DNA of 7,520 nt from Bacillota bacterium. Lineage in GTDB: Bacteria > Bacillota > Clostridia > Christensenellales > CALWSW01. Position 1 is the first letter of the stretch, and each line of letters opens with the position of its first letter. The stretch is taken from assembly GCA_023402915.1 (NCBI GenBank), contig JAEYFO010000050.1, positions 1 to 7,520 on the forward strand, read 5' to 3'. Positions 1 through 6,405 of the stretch are shown here, in pieces. Position numbers and translations under genes: made by a program. The notes beneath the pieces were generated by a model. It had not been told where the DNA came from. It saw nothing but the letters and a program-made list of their open reading frames with translations, and ran no database searches.

Positions 1-1
1 G

Positions 2-556
2 CACAAGGGAAGGGTGTTCTGCCTGCTGGAAGAGACGAACGCGCCAAAGAGGGAAGCGCTCGAGCGGTTTTTGCAGGAGCATCAGCTTCAGGGCGGGATG
101 AGCCGGGCGTTCCTTCGATTGAGCGACGTGCCGGATTTTGCGAAGCAGGCCGCCTTTGCGCTCGACTGCGCTCAGGAGGACGGCGCGCTGCTGACCGGCT
201 ACGAAGGGTGCCTGCTTCGGGATGTGGCCGCCCGGTGCAAAAGCGAGCGCTCCGCCGCGTCGTTCTGCCGCCCGGAGATCTTGACGCTCTACGACTACGA
301 CCAGCGCTACGGCACGCAGTATACCCGGACGCTGCAATGCTATTGCGAGAACCTTTGCAACATGGCGAACACCGCCCGCGCCAGTTTCCTACATTATAAC
401 ACCGTCAAATACCGCCTGAAGATGATCCGGGAGATCTGCGGCGTTTCCCAGATCGGCGCGCGGGATCTGTTTGAGTTCCTGCTGACGTTTTCGCTGCTGG
501 GCCTGCCGTCGGATGCGCCGCTTTCGCCGGAACTTCATAAGGACGAACAGGAATGA
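2..556 (+). CDS. PucR/CdaR-type transcriptional regulator, C-terminal part (5' end outside window)
   Basis: This is the C-terminal part of a DNA-binding regulator of the PucR/CdaR type. The frame is open to the left edge, so the GTG at 14 is probably internal and the gene starts upstream. The stretch encoded at about 85-175 (GMSRAFLRLSDVPDFAKQAA) resembles the end of the GGDEF-like domain found in these proteins. Bases 281-502 encode the characteristic C-terminal helix-turn-helix: LTLYDYDQRYGTQY, then TLQCYCENLCNMANTA, then the recognition helix with LHYNTVKYRLKMI (about 392-430). The NTVKYRL core is diagnostic for this family. Such proteins usually activate catabolic, sugar-diacid or purine genes in response to a ligand sensed by the missing N-terminal domain, so the effector cannot be told. 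The protein ends with a short charged tail and is followed directly by a terminator, so it is the last gene of its unit. Family assignment is firm; target genes are unknown. Confidence 0.88.
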   Translation, partial: HKGRVFCLLEETNAPKREALERFLQEHQLQGGMSRAFLRLSDVPDFAKQAAFALDCAQEDGALLTGYEGCLLRDVAARCKSERSAASFCRPEILTLYDYDQRYGTQYTRTLQCYCENLCNMANTARASFLHYNTVKYRLKMIREICGVSQIGARDLFEFLLTFSLLGLPSDAPLSPELHKDEQE

Positions 557-566
557 TTTCTGCACA

Positions 567-593
567 AAAGAGCCCCGGTCACAGGGGCTTTTT
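567..593 (+). terminator. Intrinsic terminator after the PucR-type regulator
   Basis: The hairpin AGCCCC (571-576) / GGGGCT (584-589) has a 7-base loop (GGTCACA). It is followed by a T run (589-593) and preceded by an A run (566-569) that extends the pairing. It begins about 10 bases after the stop codon at 554-556. This is a standard Rho-independent terminator that separates the regulator from the envelope operon. Confidence 0.88.
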
Positions 594-749
594 ATGTAAT
601 TGCGGCTTTTTGGAAAATTTTAGAAATTTTTGAAAAAACGGGGAACATTCGCCGGCAGCGCGTCGTATGAAAAGCAGAAGAGAAAAAACGGAAAAAAACC
701 CAGGGGGAAAAATCAGGAAGCAAAACCAAAATCAAAGGAGGGAAGAGCA
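594..749 (+). other. AT/purine-rich gap upstream of the DUF4349 gene
   Basis: About 155 bases lie between the first terminator and the DUF4349 start. The left half is AT-rich, with imperfect repeats of the type TTTTGGAAAATTTTAGAAA and TTTTTGAAAAAA (627-638). The right half is purine-rich. The frame is open here from a TTG at 630, but that codon has no ribosome binding site and the implied peptide is a run of Lys, Arg and Gly, so I regard it as untranslated. The operon promoter should lie here. A TTGCGG at 600-605 could be a -35 box, but I found no good -10 at a proper distance. Confidence 0.5.
736..741 (+). promoter_or_regulatory. Ribosome binding site deciding the DUF4349 start
   Basis: A perfect AGGAGG sits 8 bases before the TTG at 750-752. 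It selects this TTG over the upstream TTG at 630, which has no such site. Starting here places a canonical lipoprotein signal peptide exactly at the N-terminus. Confidence 0.85.
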
Positions 750-1832
750 TTGAAACATTGGAAGAAGTGGGGCGCGGCGCTGCTGGCGGCGCTGATCCTT
801 TCGGCGGCGCTGAGCGGCTGCAGCTCCTCCGCGCCCCAGAACAAGGCCGCCTATGACGGGGGCTATACGGAAAGCTGGGACGCGGCCGAGTGGGAGATGG
901 AAAGCCCGGCGGCGACGGAAGCCCCGGCGCCCGCGCCGGAAGAGAGAGGGTGGGACACAGCGTCCACAGCCGCGGGCGGAGAGAGCATCGAGGCGATCGA
1001 GCAGTCGCAGCAGGCGCAAAAGCTCATCAAAAACGTCTGGATGAGTTTGGAGACCCGCAGCTTTGACGCGGCGATGGCCGCCATCAAAGAAGAGGCGGAG
1101 GCGCTGGGCGGCTATGTCGAAAGCAGCAGCGTCAACGGGCGAAAGCCCGCCGAATGGAGCGACGCCGGCCGCACGGCCTCCTTGATGCTGCGCATCCCGG
1201 CACAGCAGCTGGACGCTTTTCTTTCCAAAACCGGCGAACTGTTCGACGTGGTCAGCCAAAGCAGCGACGTGAAGAACGTCACGACCCACTATTACGACAC
1301 CGCCGCCCGGAAAAAGACCTACGAAACCCAGCTGGAGCGGCTGGAGAGCCTTTTGACCGACGCGGCGGAGCTTTCGGACGTGCTGGCGCTCGAAACGGAG
1401 ATCGCCCGGGTGCGCTACGAAGTCGAATCGCTCGACACCACGCTTCGCGATCTGGACAAACAGGTGTCCTATTCGACGGTCACGCTGGACATCCGCGAGC
1501 TCAACGGCTTTGAACGGCCGCAGGCGGCGCAGCAGGAGCTGGGCGAGCGGATGGGGAACGCTTTTGCGGAGTCCTTCCGTTCGGCGGGCGAAGGGCTCAA
1601 GGATTTTGCGGTGTTCCTGAGCGGCTCGGTCCCGGTGCTGCTGGGGCTGGCGGTGCTGGCCCTGCTGGTGGTCCTCGTCTGCAAGCTCGTCAAAAAGAGC
1701 CGGAAAAAGGCGCAGAAGAAACAACAGAAAAAAGAATCGAAGGAAAAGGACGGCGCGTCCTTGTCCATAGACCCCAAAGAAAAAGAGGCCGCTGAACAGA
1801 CGGAACATCAGAAGGGAGATCAGAAACAATGA
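750..1832 (+). CDS. DUF4349 domain lipoprotein with C-terminal membrane anchor
   Basis: The product is a 360-residue envelope protein of unknown function. The TTG start is chosen for its AGGAGG site. Residues 1-23 form a lipoprotein signal (MKHWKKWG, a hydrophobic stretch, then LSGC) with the lipidated Cys at 24. A low-complexity Ala/Pro/Glu/Ser linker follows to about residue 85. The DUF4349 core spans roughly 90-251: it opens with KLIKNVWMSLETRSFDAAM, contains AEALGGYVESSSVNGR and LMLRIPAQQLDAFLS, and ends with VSYSTVTLDIREL. Residues 191-236 inside it are Leu/Glu-rich and probably a coiled coil. A transmembrane helix at about 286-310 is followed by a Lys-rich tail of about 50 residues, presumably cytoplasmic. 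The protein would therefore be held at both ends, with the DUF4349 domain outside. Its stop overlaps the next start (ATGA), so it is co-translated with the SIMPL protein. Domain call is firm; the role is unknown. Confidence 0.88.
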   Translation: MKHWKKWGAALLAALILSAALSGCSSSAPQNKAAYDGGYTESWDAAEWEMESPAATEAPAPAPEERGWDTASTAAGGESIEAIEQSQQAQKLIKNVWMSLETRSFDAAMAAIKEEAEALGGYVESSSVNGRKPAEWSDAGRTASLMLRIPAQQLDAFLSKTGELFDVVSQSSDVKNVTTHYYDTAARKKTYETQLERLESLLTDAAELSDVLALETEIARVRYEVESLDTTLRDLDKQVSYSTVTLDIRELNGFERPQAAQQELGERMGNAFAESFRSAGEGLKDFAVFLSGSVPVLLGLAVLALLVVLVCKLVKKSRKKAQKKQQKKESKEKDGASLSIDPKEKEAAEQTEHQKGDQKQ

Positions 1833-2572
1833 AAGCAAGGAAATGGTTCATAGCCGTGCTGAGCGCGGCGATGGTATTCGCCCTCGGAACGAGCGCCCTG
1901 GCGGCGACGGTGGTGGAAAAGCCCACGGTGTCCGTGTCCGCGTCGGCGGAAGTGGAAGCCGAACCGGACATTGCCTACATTTCTCTGGGCGTGCGGACGG
2001 AAAACAAAAAGGCCGAGAAGGCCCGCAAGGAAAACACCGACCTGATGACCAAGGTCATCGCGGCGGTCAAGGCGCAGGGCGTGGCGGAAAAGGACGTCAA
2101 GACCTCCAGCCTGAACCTCTACGCCAACTACACCTGGGACAAGAACAACAAGCGAACCCTCACGGGATACACCTGCGACAACACCCTGACCATCACCGTC
2201 CGCGACGTGAAGAAGGTGGGCGACGTGGTGGACGCGGCCATGCAAGCGGGCGCGAACAACTTCAACAACGTCCGCTTTGATCTGGTGGACAGCGAGGAAT
2301 ACTACATTCAGGCCGTTGCGCTGGCCACGAAGAAGGCCATGCGCCGGGCCAAGGGCGTGGCGGACGCCGCCGGTCTGACCCTCGGCAAGGCGGCCAGCCT
2401 TTCCACCAACAGCAGCGGCTACAGCCCCCGCTACGAATACGCGATGGCTGAAGATGACGTGGTGGAGGACAGCGAAGCCGCGACTCCTATGGCCAGCATC
2501 GGCAGCACCATCCAGAGCGGCACGATCAAAATTTCCGCGTCGGTCAACGCCGTGTTCTTCCTCGGGGAATAA
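1829..2572 (+). CDS. Secreted SIMPL domain (DUF541, YggE-like) protein
   Basis: The product is a 247-residue exported protein of the SIMPL/DUF541 family, which includes E. coli YggE and Brucella BP26. Members are periplasmic or surface proteins that can form ring-like oligomers and are loosely tied to oxidative or envelope stress; no enzymatic reaction is established. Residues 1-25 are a Sec signal peptide (MKARKWF, hydrophobic core, cleavage probably after ALA at 23-25). The SIMPL domain fills about 29-245: it opens with VSVSASAEVEAEPDIAYISL and includes the typical LTGYTCDNTLTITVRDV, an N-rich AGANNFNNVRFDL, and a helix with ALATKKAMRRAKGVADAAGL. The end, ISASVNAVFFLGE, matches the usual last strand. 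A ribosome binding site AAGGGAG (1812-1818) lies 10 bases before the ATG, within the preceding gene. The 4-base ATGA overlap points to coupled translation with the DUF4349 lipoprotein. Confidence 0.92.
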   Translation: MKARKWFIAVLSAAMVFALGTSALAATVVEKPTVSVSASAEVEAEPDIAYISLGVRTENKKAEKARKENTDLMTKVIAAVKAQGVAEKDVKTSSLNLYANYTWDKNNKRTLTGYTCDNTLTITVRDVKKVGDVVDAAMQAGANNFNNVRFDLVDSEEYYIQAVALATKKAMRRAKGVADAAGLTLGKAASLSTNSSGYSPRYEYAMAEDDVVEDSEAATPMASIGSTIQSGTIKISASVNAVFFLGE

Positions 2573-2604
2573 GCGGCTGTTTGATTGAAACACGATTCAG
2601 GCAG

Positions 2605-2642
2605 AACCTCCGGCTCTCAAACGGGCCGGGGGTTTTGTTTTT
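2605..2642 (+). terminator. Strong intrinsic terminator after the SIMPL gene
   Basis: A 12-bp stem pairs 2605-2616 (AACCTCCGGCTC) with 2623-2634 (GGGCCGGGGGTT), with two G-T wobbles and a 6-base loop (TCAAAC). A T-rich tail follows (TTTTGTTTTT). It lies about 30 bases after the stop codon and closes the DUF4349-SIMPL operon. Confidence 0.92.
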
Positions 2643-2762
2643 GAAAAAGAAAACGTGAGAGGTGGCGAAACGGAAAAAAGAGGCTTTTTCGGGCGCAGGC
2701 GGCGAACCGGCGGAGAAAACAAAAAATTAAATATGAATTTTTTCTAAAAGCCCTTCGCCGGT
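2643..2762 (+). other. Noncoding spacer, nothing recognised
   Basis: About 120 purine-rich bases lie between the terminator and the polA promoter. They contain an A/T stretch (about 2720-2750) just upstream of the promoter -35 box, which could act as an UP element. A tiny AAAAAG/CTTTTT inverted repeat near 2675-2690 is too weak to call. I see no gene, RNA or binding site that can be supported. Confidence 0.45.
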
Positions 2763-2791
2763 TTGCTTCCCGCCGGTGGGTATGCTATATT
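2763..2791 (+). promoter_or_regulatory. Sigma-A type promoter for polA
   Basis: The -35 box TTGCTT (2763-2768) and the -10 box TATATT (2786-2791) are separated by exactly 17 bases. The -10 is extended by a TGC (2783-2785). An A/T-rich tract lies upstream. The expected transcription start is near 2798, giving a leader of about 230 bases before polA. This is the best promoter in the window. Confidence 0.68.
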
Positions 2792-2797
2792 GTAAAT

Positions 2798-3029
2798 TGA
2801 GTTTTCAGCGAATTTTTGCGGGGAAAACCGCCGGTTTGAAAAACGCGGACCGGCACGATCGAACGAAACCCGCGAAGGAAGCCGGCGAAAAACAGAAGGC
2901 CGAACGGAAAACGCGCCGGAGAGCTTCCGAATTTTTGAAAACATTATTTTTGAAAGCATACCCACAAAACAGACGGCGAAAGCGAAACGCCCGCGTCGGC
3001 GCACGCTTTTGCGGAAAAGGGGTCTTTGG
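2798..3029 (+). other. polA 5' leader with possible hairpins
   Basis: This is the presumed untranslated leader of polA. It can fold a 9-bp stem pairing 2830-2838 with 2846-2854 (two G-U pairs, 7-base loop). A larger stem pairs GGAAGC CGGC (2877-2886) with GCCG (2915-2918) and GCTTCC (2923-2928), with a 4-base bulge. The second stem is followed by ATTTTT at 2931-2936, so it has a terminator-like look. The leader matches no riboswitch I know. It is purine-rich and full of GAAAA tracts. Regulatory meaning is inference only. Confidence 0.35.
3017..3022 (+). promoter_or_regulatory. Ribosome binding site deciding the polA start
   Basis: AAGGGG ends 7 bases before the ATG at 3030, which begins MNKLVVIDGNSL, the usual N-terminus of DNA polymerase I. 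The in-frame TTG at 3009 lies upstream of this site and has none of its own. Confidence 0.8.
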
Positions 3030-5633
3030 ATGAACAAGCTGGTGGTCATTGACGGAAACAGCCTGATGCACCGGGCGTTTCACGCGCTTCCGCCCATGAA
3101 CAATTCGAAGGGCACGCCCACGAACGCCATTTACGGCTTTATGAATATGCTGCTCAAGGTGCTTGCGGAGGAGCAGCCCGACCACCTCATGGTGGCCTTC
3201 GACATGCATGCGCCGACGTTCCGGCATCTGGCCTACGACGCCTATAAGGCCGGACGGAAAGCCACGCCGGACGATCTTCGGGCGCAGTTTCCCCTCATTC
3301 GCGAGCTGCTTTCGAAAATGGGCGTGGCCGTGTGCGAGCAGGAAGGCTACGAGGCGGACGATATGCTGGGAATTTTTTCCCGCCGGGCGCAAAAAGAACA
3401 CATGCCCGCCGTGCTTGTCACGGGGGATCGGGACGCATTGCAGCTGGTCAGCGACGAAACGACCGTCGTTCTGACGAAAAAAGGCATCACGGATACCATT
3501 CACTATACGCCTGAGGTGCTGCGGGAGCAGTATGGCGTGGAGCCGCTCCAGATGGTGGAAGTGAAAAGCCTCATGGGCGACAGCTCGGACAACATCCCCG
3601 GCGTGCCCGGCGTGGGCGAAAAAACGGCGCTCAAGCTGATCCAGACCTACGGCACGCTGGATGAAGTGCTGGCTCACGTGGAGGAGATCAGCGGGGCAAA
3701 GCTGCGCGAACGCCTGACGGAAAACGAGCCGCTGGCCCGGATGAGCCGGAATCTGGCGCGCATCATCATCGATCCGGACGCGCCGGTTTCCCTGACGGTG
3801 GAACAGTGCGCGTTTTCCGAGGAAACGCTGGGCGGCGGGCGGAAAATGCTTCAGGAGCTGGAGCTTCGAAGCCTGCTCAAGCGCCTGCCCAAAGAGACGG
3901 CGCAGACGCAGCAGCCGGAAGAAGGACAGCCCGCTTCAGCGCCTGCGGCGGAGCGAAAGCAGATCGCCGTGAACAGCGCGCAGGAGTTGGCGGCGGCGTT
4001 TTCGAAAAAGCCCGAACGGCTGGCGCTGGTTTTTACGGGGGACGGGCTGCGGGTCTCGGCAGACGGCGAAACGGAAGTGGTTCTGCCGCTGAGCAGCCAG
4101 CTTTCCCTTCTGGACGAGGGAACCGGCCTTTCCGGCGCGCTTTTGGCGCTGCGCCCCCTGCTCGAGGACGAAACGGTCAAAAAGACCCTCTACGACGCGA
4201 AGCGCTGGATGCACCTGCTCCGGGAAAACGGCGGCGTGCTGCGGGGCGCGGATTTTGACGTCATGCTGGCGGGCTATCTCCTTCGGCCGACCCGCACGGC
4301 GGCCAGCCTGGAAGAACTGATCGAGGAGCATCTGGGCGAGGAGAAAACCGGCGCGCTTTCGGCGCAGCTTTGGAGCCTGACGGCGCTGCTGCGCAAAAAA
4401 ATGCAGCAAAAAGGGCTTGAACCGCTCTTTGACCACATGGAGATCCCGCTGGTCCACGTGCTGTTTTCCATGGAAGTGGAGGGCTTCCGGGTGGACGACA
4501 ACGTCCTTCGGGAGCTGGGACAGCAGTTTTCCGGCCAGATCGACGGCCTGATGGAAGAAATTTACGCGCTGGCGGGGGAGTCGTTCAACATTCTTTCCCC
4601 AAAACAGCTGGGTGCGGTGCTTTTTGAAAAGCTGGGGCTTCCGGCGGTGCGAAAGACGAAGACCGGTTATTCGACCGACGCGGATACGCTGGAATATCTG
4701 GCGGAAAAGCATCCCATCGCACAGAAGGTCATCGACTACCGGCAGCTGACGAAGCTCAGGAGCACCTATATCGACGGGCTGCTTTCGGCGCGGGACGGCA
4801 CGGGCCGGGTTCACAGCAGCTTCAACCAGACCGTCACCGCCACGGGCCGCATTTCCAGCACGGAGCCCAACCTTCAGAATATCCCCGTGCGCACGGCCAT
4901 CGGCCGGGAGATCCGAAAGGCCTTCATCGCGTCGGAGGGGAACCTGCTGGTGGGCGGCGATTATTCGCAGATCGAGCTGCGGGTGCTGGCGCACATGGCC
5001 AACGACCCGATCATGTGTGAATCGTTCCAAAACGGCGAGGACATCCATGCCCGCACGGCGGCGGAGGTGTTCGGCGTGCCGCTCGAGCTGGTGACGGGCG
5101 AAATGCGCTCGGCGGCCAAGGCGGTCAATTTCGGCATCGTCTACGGCATCAGCGATTTCGGTCTGGCCAAAAACCTGGGCATTTCCCGCTATCAGGCCGG
5201 GCAGTATATCGAAGCCTATCTTGCCAAATACCCCGGCGTGCGCGGCTATATGAAGGACGTGGTCGAACGGGCGAAGCGGGACGGCTTTGTCACCACGCTC
5301 ATGGGCCGGCGGCGGGACGTGCCGGAGCTGAAAAGCAGCAACTTCAACACCCGCGGCTTTGGCGAGCGGGTGGCCATGAACGCCCCCATCCAGGGCACGG
5401 CGGCGGACATCATCAAGCTGGCCATGGTGAAGATGGAGCGGGCGCTGCGGGAAAAGAACCTGCGCGCCAGGCTGATCTTGCAGGTTCACGATGAACTCAT
5501 CATCGATACGCCCGAGAACGAGGTGGAGCAGGTCAAGGCGCTGCTCAAAACCTCCATGGAATCGGTCATGACGCTCAAGGCGCCGCTGGTGGCCGACGTG
5601 CGCTCCGGCCGCAGCTGGTACGACACGAAATAG
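3030..5633 (+). CDS. polA: DNA polymerase I
   Basis: The product is an 867-residue family A DNA polymerase, which fills gaps in repair and removes Okazaki primers. Residues 1-290 are the 5'-3' exonuclease with its metal ligands visible: D8 in VIDGN, D58 in VAFD, E108/D110/D111 in YEADD, D133/D135 in TGDRD, and D184/D187 in GDSSDNIPGVPGVGEKTA. An Ala/Gln/Pro/Glu linker lies at about 290-310. Residues 310-470 correspond to the 3'-5' exonuclease fold but lack the first DxE (LALVFTGDG is found instead) and the YxxxD motif. Only the YDAK Asp (D389) remains, so proofreading should be absent, as in Bacillus and Taq enzymes. The polymerase domain (about 475-867) is intact: TATGRISSTEPNLQNIPVR, motif A DYSQIELRVLAHM (D644), motif B RSAAKAVNFGIVYG (R693, K697, F701, Y705), and motif C QVHDEL (H820, D821, E822). 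Length and order are normal. It is transcribed from its own promoter at 2763-2791. Confidence 0.98.
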   Translation: MNKLVVIDGNSLMHRAFHALPPMNNSKGTPTNAIYGFMNMLLKVLAEEQPDHLMVAFDMHAPTFRHLAYDAYKAGRKATPDDLRAQFPLIRELLSKMGVAVCEQEGYEADDMLGIFSRRAQKEHMPAVLVTGDRDALQLVSDETTVVLTKKGITDTIHYTPEVLREQYGVEPLQMVEVKSLMGDSSDNIPGVPGVGEKTALKLIQTYGTLDEVLAHVEEISGAKLRERLTENEPLARMSRNLARIIIDPDAPVSLTVEQCAFSEETLGGGRKMLQELELRSLLKRLPKETAQTQQPEEGQPASAPAAERKQIAVNSAQELAAAFSKKPERLALVFTGDGLRVSADGETEVVLPLSSQLSLLDEGTGLSGALLALRPLLEDETVKKTLYDAKRWMHLLRENGGVLRGADFDVMLAGYLLRPTRTAASLEELIEEHLGEEKTGALSAQLWSLTALLRKKMQQKGLEPLFDHMEIPLVHVLFSMEVEGFRVDDNVLRELGQQFSGQIDGLMEEIYALAGESFNILSPKQLGAVLFEKLGLPAVRKTKTGYSTDADTLEYLAEKHPIAQKVIDYRQLTKLRSTYIDGLLSARDGTGRVHSSFNQTVTATGRISSTEPNLQNIPVRTAIGREIRKAFIASEGNLLVGGDYSQIELRVLAHMANDPIMCESFQNGEDIHARTAAEVFGVPLELVTGEMRSAAKAVNFGIVYGISDFGLAKNLGISRYQAGQYIEAYLAKYPGVRGYMKDVVERAKRDGFVTTLMGRRRDVPELKSSNFNTRGFGERVAMNAPIQGTAADIIKLAMVKMERALREKNLRARLILQVHDELIIDTPENEVEQVKALLKTSMESVMTLKAPLVADVRSGRSWYDTK

Positions 5634-5634
5634 C

Positions 5635-5668
5635 CTTTTGCGCGGCCAAGCGGTTGCGCGAAAGTTTT
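5635..5668 (+). terminator. Hairpin with short T run between polA and coaE
   Basis: Bases 5635-5647 pair without a gap with 5652-5664. The 13-bp stem includes three G-T pairs and closes on the tetraloop AAGC. Four T residues follow (5665-5668). The hairpin begins 2 bases after the polA stop. The T run is short, so termination may be partial. It could also serve as a 3' stabiliser that tunes coaE relative to polA. Confidence 0.6.
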
Positions 5669-5739
5669 GCGGAATTTTTCAAAACCGGTTTCAAAATCAG
5701 TTTAAGGAAGTTCCGCGTCCAAAGAAAGGAAAAACAACC

Positions 5740-6351
5740 ATGCCCGTCATCGGTCTGACCGGCGGCATCGCCGCGGGAAAATCCACCGTCAGCGCGTTTT
5801 TGAAACACAAAGGCGCGTTTTTGGTGGACGCGGATCAACTGTCCCGCGAGGTGGTCGCGCCGGGGACGGCAGGGCTGCGCGCCGTGGCGGCGGCCTTTCC
5901 GGGCGTGCTGAAGGAGGACGGCTCGCTCGACCGGAAAGCGCTGGGAGAACGGGTTTTTTCGGACGAAGCGGCGCGGCTCAGGCTCAACGGGCTGCTGCAT
6001 CCGCTGATTATCGAAGAAACGAAAGCCCGGCTGAACGGCTTTTTCTCCGCCGATCCCGGCGGCGTCGCGGTCATCGACGCGGCGCTGCTGCTCGAAGCGG
6101 GCATGGACAGCCTTTGCGACGAGATCTGGGTGGTGTTTTCGCGCGACGACGTGCGCCTTTCCCGCCTCATGGCGCGGGACGGCCTGACGAAAGCGCAGGC
6201 CCTTGCCCGGATGCGCAGCCAAACCCCGCAGGAAGAAACGGTGCGCCGGGCGGACCGGGTGATCGACGATTCCGGCGCGCCGGAGGAAACGCTGCGGCAG
6301 GCAGAGGACGCGCTTTTCGCCTTCCGGGCGCGGTTTTGCGCCAGAGAGTGA
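5740..6351 (+). CDS. coaE: Dephospho-CoA kinase
   Basis: The product is a 203-residue dephospho-CoA kinase, the last enzyme of coenzyme A synthesis, which phosphorylates the 3'-hydroxyl of the ribose of dephospho-CoA using ATP. The P-loop GGIAAGKS is at residues 8-15, right at the N-terminus as usual. The next family signatures appear in order: LVDADQLSREVVAPG (28-42), LHPLIIEE (86-93), IDAALLLEAG (112-121, with Ala where Pro is common), the lid helix RLMARDGLTKAQALARMRSQ (142-161), and ADRVIDDSGAPEETLRQ (171-187). Length is typical. The ATG at 5740 is chosen because AAAGGA (5725-5730) precedes it by 9 bases and it places the P-loop correctly; the frame is open further upstream but has no signal there. 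It follows polA after a 106-base gap with a terminator-like hairpin, an arrangement I recall from other Firmicutes. Confidence 0.97.
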   Translation: MPVIGLTGGIAAGKSTVSAFLKHKGAFLVDADQLSREVVAPGTAGLRAVAAAFPGVLKEDGSLDRKALGERVFSDEAARLRLNGLLHPLIIEETKARLNGFFSADPGGVAVIDAALLLEAGMDSLCDEIWVVFSRDDVRLSRLMARDGLTKAQALARMRSQTPQEETVRRADRVIDDSGAPEETLRQAEDALFAFRARFCARE

Positions 6352-6360
6352 CGCGGTGGT

Positions 6361-6405
6361 TTTGAAACAACAAAGCGGTTTTGAAAAACAAATTTGAAAA
6401 ACAAA
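6361..6405 (+). repeat. Tandem 13-base repeat TTTGAAAAACAAA before the transglycosylase gene
   Basis: TTTGAAAAACAAA occurs twice in perfect head-to-tail tandem (6380-6392 and 6393-6405). A looser copy, TTTGAAACAACAAA, lies at 6361-6374. All three fall in the 81-base gap between coaE and the lytic transglycosylase gene. The origin is probably slippage or local duplication; a protein-binding role cannot be excluded. Confidence 0.75.

Noticed and set aside
600..628. TTGCGG at 600-605 with TAGAAA at 621-626 as promoter of the DUF4349 operon
   Set aside because: The spacer is only 15 bases and the -10 match is poor, so the promoter is left unassigned.
732..1838. Minus-strand open frame of 368 codons opposite the DUF4349 gene
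   Set aside because: It is an Arg/Leu/Phe-rich antisense shadow; the + strand product has a signal peptide, a known domain and a ribosome binding site.
1820..2593. Minus-strand open frame of 257 codons opposite the SIMPL gene
   Set aside because: It is rich in His, Gly and Val with no domain, and the + strand frame encodes a clear SIMPL protein.
2776..3033. Open frame of 85 codons upstream of polA as a gene
   Set aside because: Its GTG at 2776 and ATG at 2782 lie inside the polA promoter, upstream of the expected transcript start. It lacks a ribosome binding site, and the Lys/Arg-rich product reflects purine-rich noncoding DNA.
3936..5489. Minus-strand open frame of 517 codons inside polA
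   Set aside because: It is an antisense shadow of a firmly identified gene, with no signal for translation and no recognisable domain.
5667..5697. TTGCGG (5667-5672) with CAAAAT (5692-5697) as a coaE promoter
   Set aside because: The spacing is 19 bases and the -10 box is weak; not enough to call.
6325..6346. GGCGC/GCGCC hairpin at the end of coaE as a terminator
   Set aside because: The stem is only 5 bp, lies inside the coding sequence and has no T run after it.
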